Shown here: piece after piece, positions 56,338-57,683 of the stretch
Layout: each line of letters begins with the position of its first letter
Position numbering within the stretch: position 1 is the first letter of the stretch
Virus record (IMG/VR): IMGVR_UViG_3300044971_000875
Coordinates: 1 to 57,683 of that record
Strand: one strand, 5' to 3'
From: a virus
DNA: 57,683 nt
The notes under the pieces: generated by a model
The model's database searches: none
Told to the model about the DNA's origin: nothing
Seen by the model: the letters and a program-made list of their open reading frames with translations, nothing else
Position numbers and translations under genes: made by a program

Positions 56338-57033
56338 TTATTTTGTTAAATCTTCGTAATCTAAACCATGACCAATGCCAAACCCTGCTTTTTGGGCACT
56401 ATGTCCTTGAAGAGCCAAAATGTCTTTGCCATCGCCTGTCTTGCCTTTGCTAAATACTCTGGCCTTCATATCTTCCCACTCTTTTTGTCCCCTATCATTA
56501 CCTGATTGCTTATCTAAATCTACCCCCTGAATTGCAGCAAGAAATTTTTTTTCTTCATAGTCAAGTTCTCTACGACTAGAAAGGGTGGCCATTAATTCTG
56601 GCATAGATAGCGATTCTTCTAATTCTTTGTAATCTTTCCAAATGCCCAATAAAAATACTTCTGCTTCTATTTTTGCTAAATCTAACTCAGACCAAGTAGC
56701 ATTACTGTCTTTTGCTTGATCTTTTACTGTTTCTTGAGATTCTTTGTTTATTTTAATTCCCGCTGCAACATCTAATATTGAATATATAGTTGGCATGTCT
56801 AGGCTATCTTCTATGTCCTCTTTGTTTAGTGCTACATCTGGATAATATTGTTTCATACAAATTCTAATGCACTCTGTTATACATTCTATGGCTTCGTCAT
56901 CATTTTTGGCTTTTTTGACATACTCAAATGCTTCCATAAACTCACGTAAATGTTTTATTTTTAATGGATTTATTTCTAACTCTGTGCCATCAATAAGTTT
57001 TATTACTTTATTTTGATAAACGGTTGTTGCCAT
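56338..57033 (-). CDS. Tail assembly chaperone, long form
   Basis: This 231-residue protein has an N-terminal half similar to the short chaperone (DGTELEINPLKIKHLREFMEAFEY, ECIRICMKQYYPDVA, MPTIYSILDVAAGIKI). A C-terminal extension follows with AEVFLLGIWKDYKELEESLSMPELMATLSSRRELDYEEKKFLAAIQGVDLD, typical of the T part in GT-type chaperones. It ends in a Gly-rich tail. In most long-tailed phages the long form comes from a ribosomal frameshift; here it has its own full gene. Confidence 0.8.
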   Translation of the reverse strand: MATTVYQNKVIKLIDGTELEINPLKIKHLREFMEAFEYVKKAKNDDEAIECITECIRICMKQYYPDVALNKEDIEDSLDMPTIYSILDVAAGIKINKESQETVKDQAKDSNATWSELDLAKIEAEVFLLGIWKDYKELEESLSMPELMATLSSRRELDYEEKKFLAAIQGVDLDKQSGNDRGQKEWEDMKARVFSKGKTGDGKDILALQGHSAQKAGFGIGHGLDYEDLTK

Positions 57034-57055
57034 AATTTCTATTCTATCATAGGCA

Positions 57056-57086
57056 AAACAAAAAACCCACCTAATTAAAGGTGGGC
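57056..57086 (-). terminator. Intrinsic terminator after the major tail gene
   Basis: On the minus strand a GC-rich stem (AGCCCACCT / AGGTGGGT, loop TTAATT) is followed by TTTTTTGTTTT. It reduces transcription from the abundant tail-tube gene into the chaperones. Confidence 0.88.
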
Positions 57087-57108
57087 TTTTGTTTAATCTA
57101 AGTTTAGA

Positions 57109-57683
57109 TTATGATTGTCCATAGGTACGATCAATGATCTTACCGTAAGAACCTGATGTATCTTCAGGAAGAAGACGGAATGAAACTTCAAACATTGACG
57201 GCTCATCACGCTTTGCTGACACAGTTACGTTCTCAATTGATAGAGCACGATATGCTGCATAGATGCGTTCTTTGTCCGCAAAAGTGGCTGGGTCACCAGA
57301 TCCTGGACCAACAGCAACGATTCCTCGTTCTACTGGAACATCTCCGATATCTCCTGCACTTAAGTTAAGTGTTTGACCTGTTGATGCGTTTTTATTTCCT
57401 GTTATTTTATCATCAGAGTATGCTAGTGCTACAAGCAAGTTTTCTAGGGTTGCTTCAGCAAAAGCGGTAGCAAGATTTACTTGCATACCTTGCTTGTATA
57501 GTCTTGCAACGTCAAGAATTTGATCTACCTGAACTTCACCGAAGTCTGGTTGGAATTGTAATTCTAAACCATTCATGGTGTAACCCACGTTGGTATAAGT
57601 AGCGGCTGATGTAAGTGTTTCCTTGTAAGACTCACTTGAATCAATCACTGCTGATGACGCTAAAGTTGCTGGAGTCAAAGTTG
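57109..57683 (-). CDS. Major tail protein, partial
   Basis: The frame stays open to the window edge; the first codon inside (TTG at 57678) is internal, so the N-terminus is missing. The 190 visible residues have VDQILDVARLYKQGMQVNLATAFAEATLENLLVAL, AYRALSIENVTVSAKRDEPSMFEVSFRLLPED and end KIIDRTYGQS. It lies just before the chaperones and tape measure, behind a terminator that limits read-through. This is the place and form of the tail tube protein, the most abundant tail component. Confidence 0.8.
   Translation of the reverse strand, partial: TLTPATLASSAVIDSSESYKETLTSAATYTNVGYTMNGLELQFQPDFGEVQVDQILDVARLYKQGMQVNLATAFAEATLENLLVALAYSDDKITGNKNASTGQTLNLSAGDIGDVPVERGIVAVGPGSGDPATFADKERIYAAYRALSIENVTVSAKRDEPSMFEVSFRLLPEDTSGSYGKIIDRTYGQS

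Noticed and set aside
1-57683. Integrase, excision or attachment sites, insertion sequences
   Set aside because: No recombinase, transposase or terminal inverted repeats were recognised; temperate lifestyle cannot be supported from this window.

Overview
The window is part of the genome of a tailed double-stranded DNA phage with a long, non-contractile (siphovirus-type) tail. Marker genes are a terminase small and large subunit pair, a 2455-residue tape measure protein, tail assembly chaperones, a DnaB-type helicase, a DnaG-type primase, a complete DnaE polymerase, a UvsX/RecA-like recombinase and a CHAP endolysin. An actinobacterial host is suggested by a WhiB regulator, a small zinc protein that resembles the actinobacterial DUF7455 type, and many start codons placed 6-7 bases after a -10 box (leaderless transcripts). 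The strong A+T bias and the secreted Ig-like protein ending in KIQKKVKA point towards low-GC freshwater actinobacteria (acI/Nanopelagicales type). That last step is inference.

Layout. Bases 1-285 are a mostly non-coding, probably divergent control region. Plus-strand genes run from 286 to 8933: first very small proteins and zinc ribbons (286-3050), several behind leaderless promoters, then a tightly overlapped sugar cassette (3754-8933) with a CgeB-like glycosyltransferase, a nucleotide-sugar epimerase, an FkbM-type methyltransferase, an exostosin-like protein, a GT-A-like transferase and a GT4 transferase. This meets, tail to tail with a 17-base overlap, a minus-strand block that fills the rest of the window.

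Read in its own direction (right to left), the minus block starts with the major tail protein (57683-57109, cut by the window edge), two paralogous tail assembly chaperones, the tape measure and the tail-tip/fibre genes (to 40508). Replication and recombination follow (40497-29328: HTH protein, helicase, primase, SSB-like protein, DnaE, UvsX-like recombinase, Cas4-like nuclease, RuvC-like nuclease). Then come a flavin-dependent tryptophan-halogenase-like gene and its neighbour, the terminase pair (26741-24440), and two large secreted proteins (24423-20181). A lysis group (20187-18800), a proteasome-beta/HslV-like peptidase, three tRNA genes, Hsp20, SNase-thioredoxin, WhiB and many small genes lead to a holin-like gene and a last glycosyltransferase-like gene at 8917. 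Portal, protease and capsid genes are not seen and probably lie beyond the right edge, so terminase is far from the head genes.

How the parts fit. The tail block builds the virion. The replication block gives the phage its own polymerase, primase, helicase and recombinase. The lysis block opens the host. The sugar cassette, halogenase, secreted Ig-like and PA14 proteins look like tools for changing the virion or the host surface. The HslV-like peptidase, Hsp20, thioredoxin and WhiB look like tools for managing host protein quality and transcription. A recurring TGn-TATAAT (extended -10) promoter, often placed so that the message starts at the ATG, appears on both strands and is probably the main phage promoter type.
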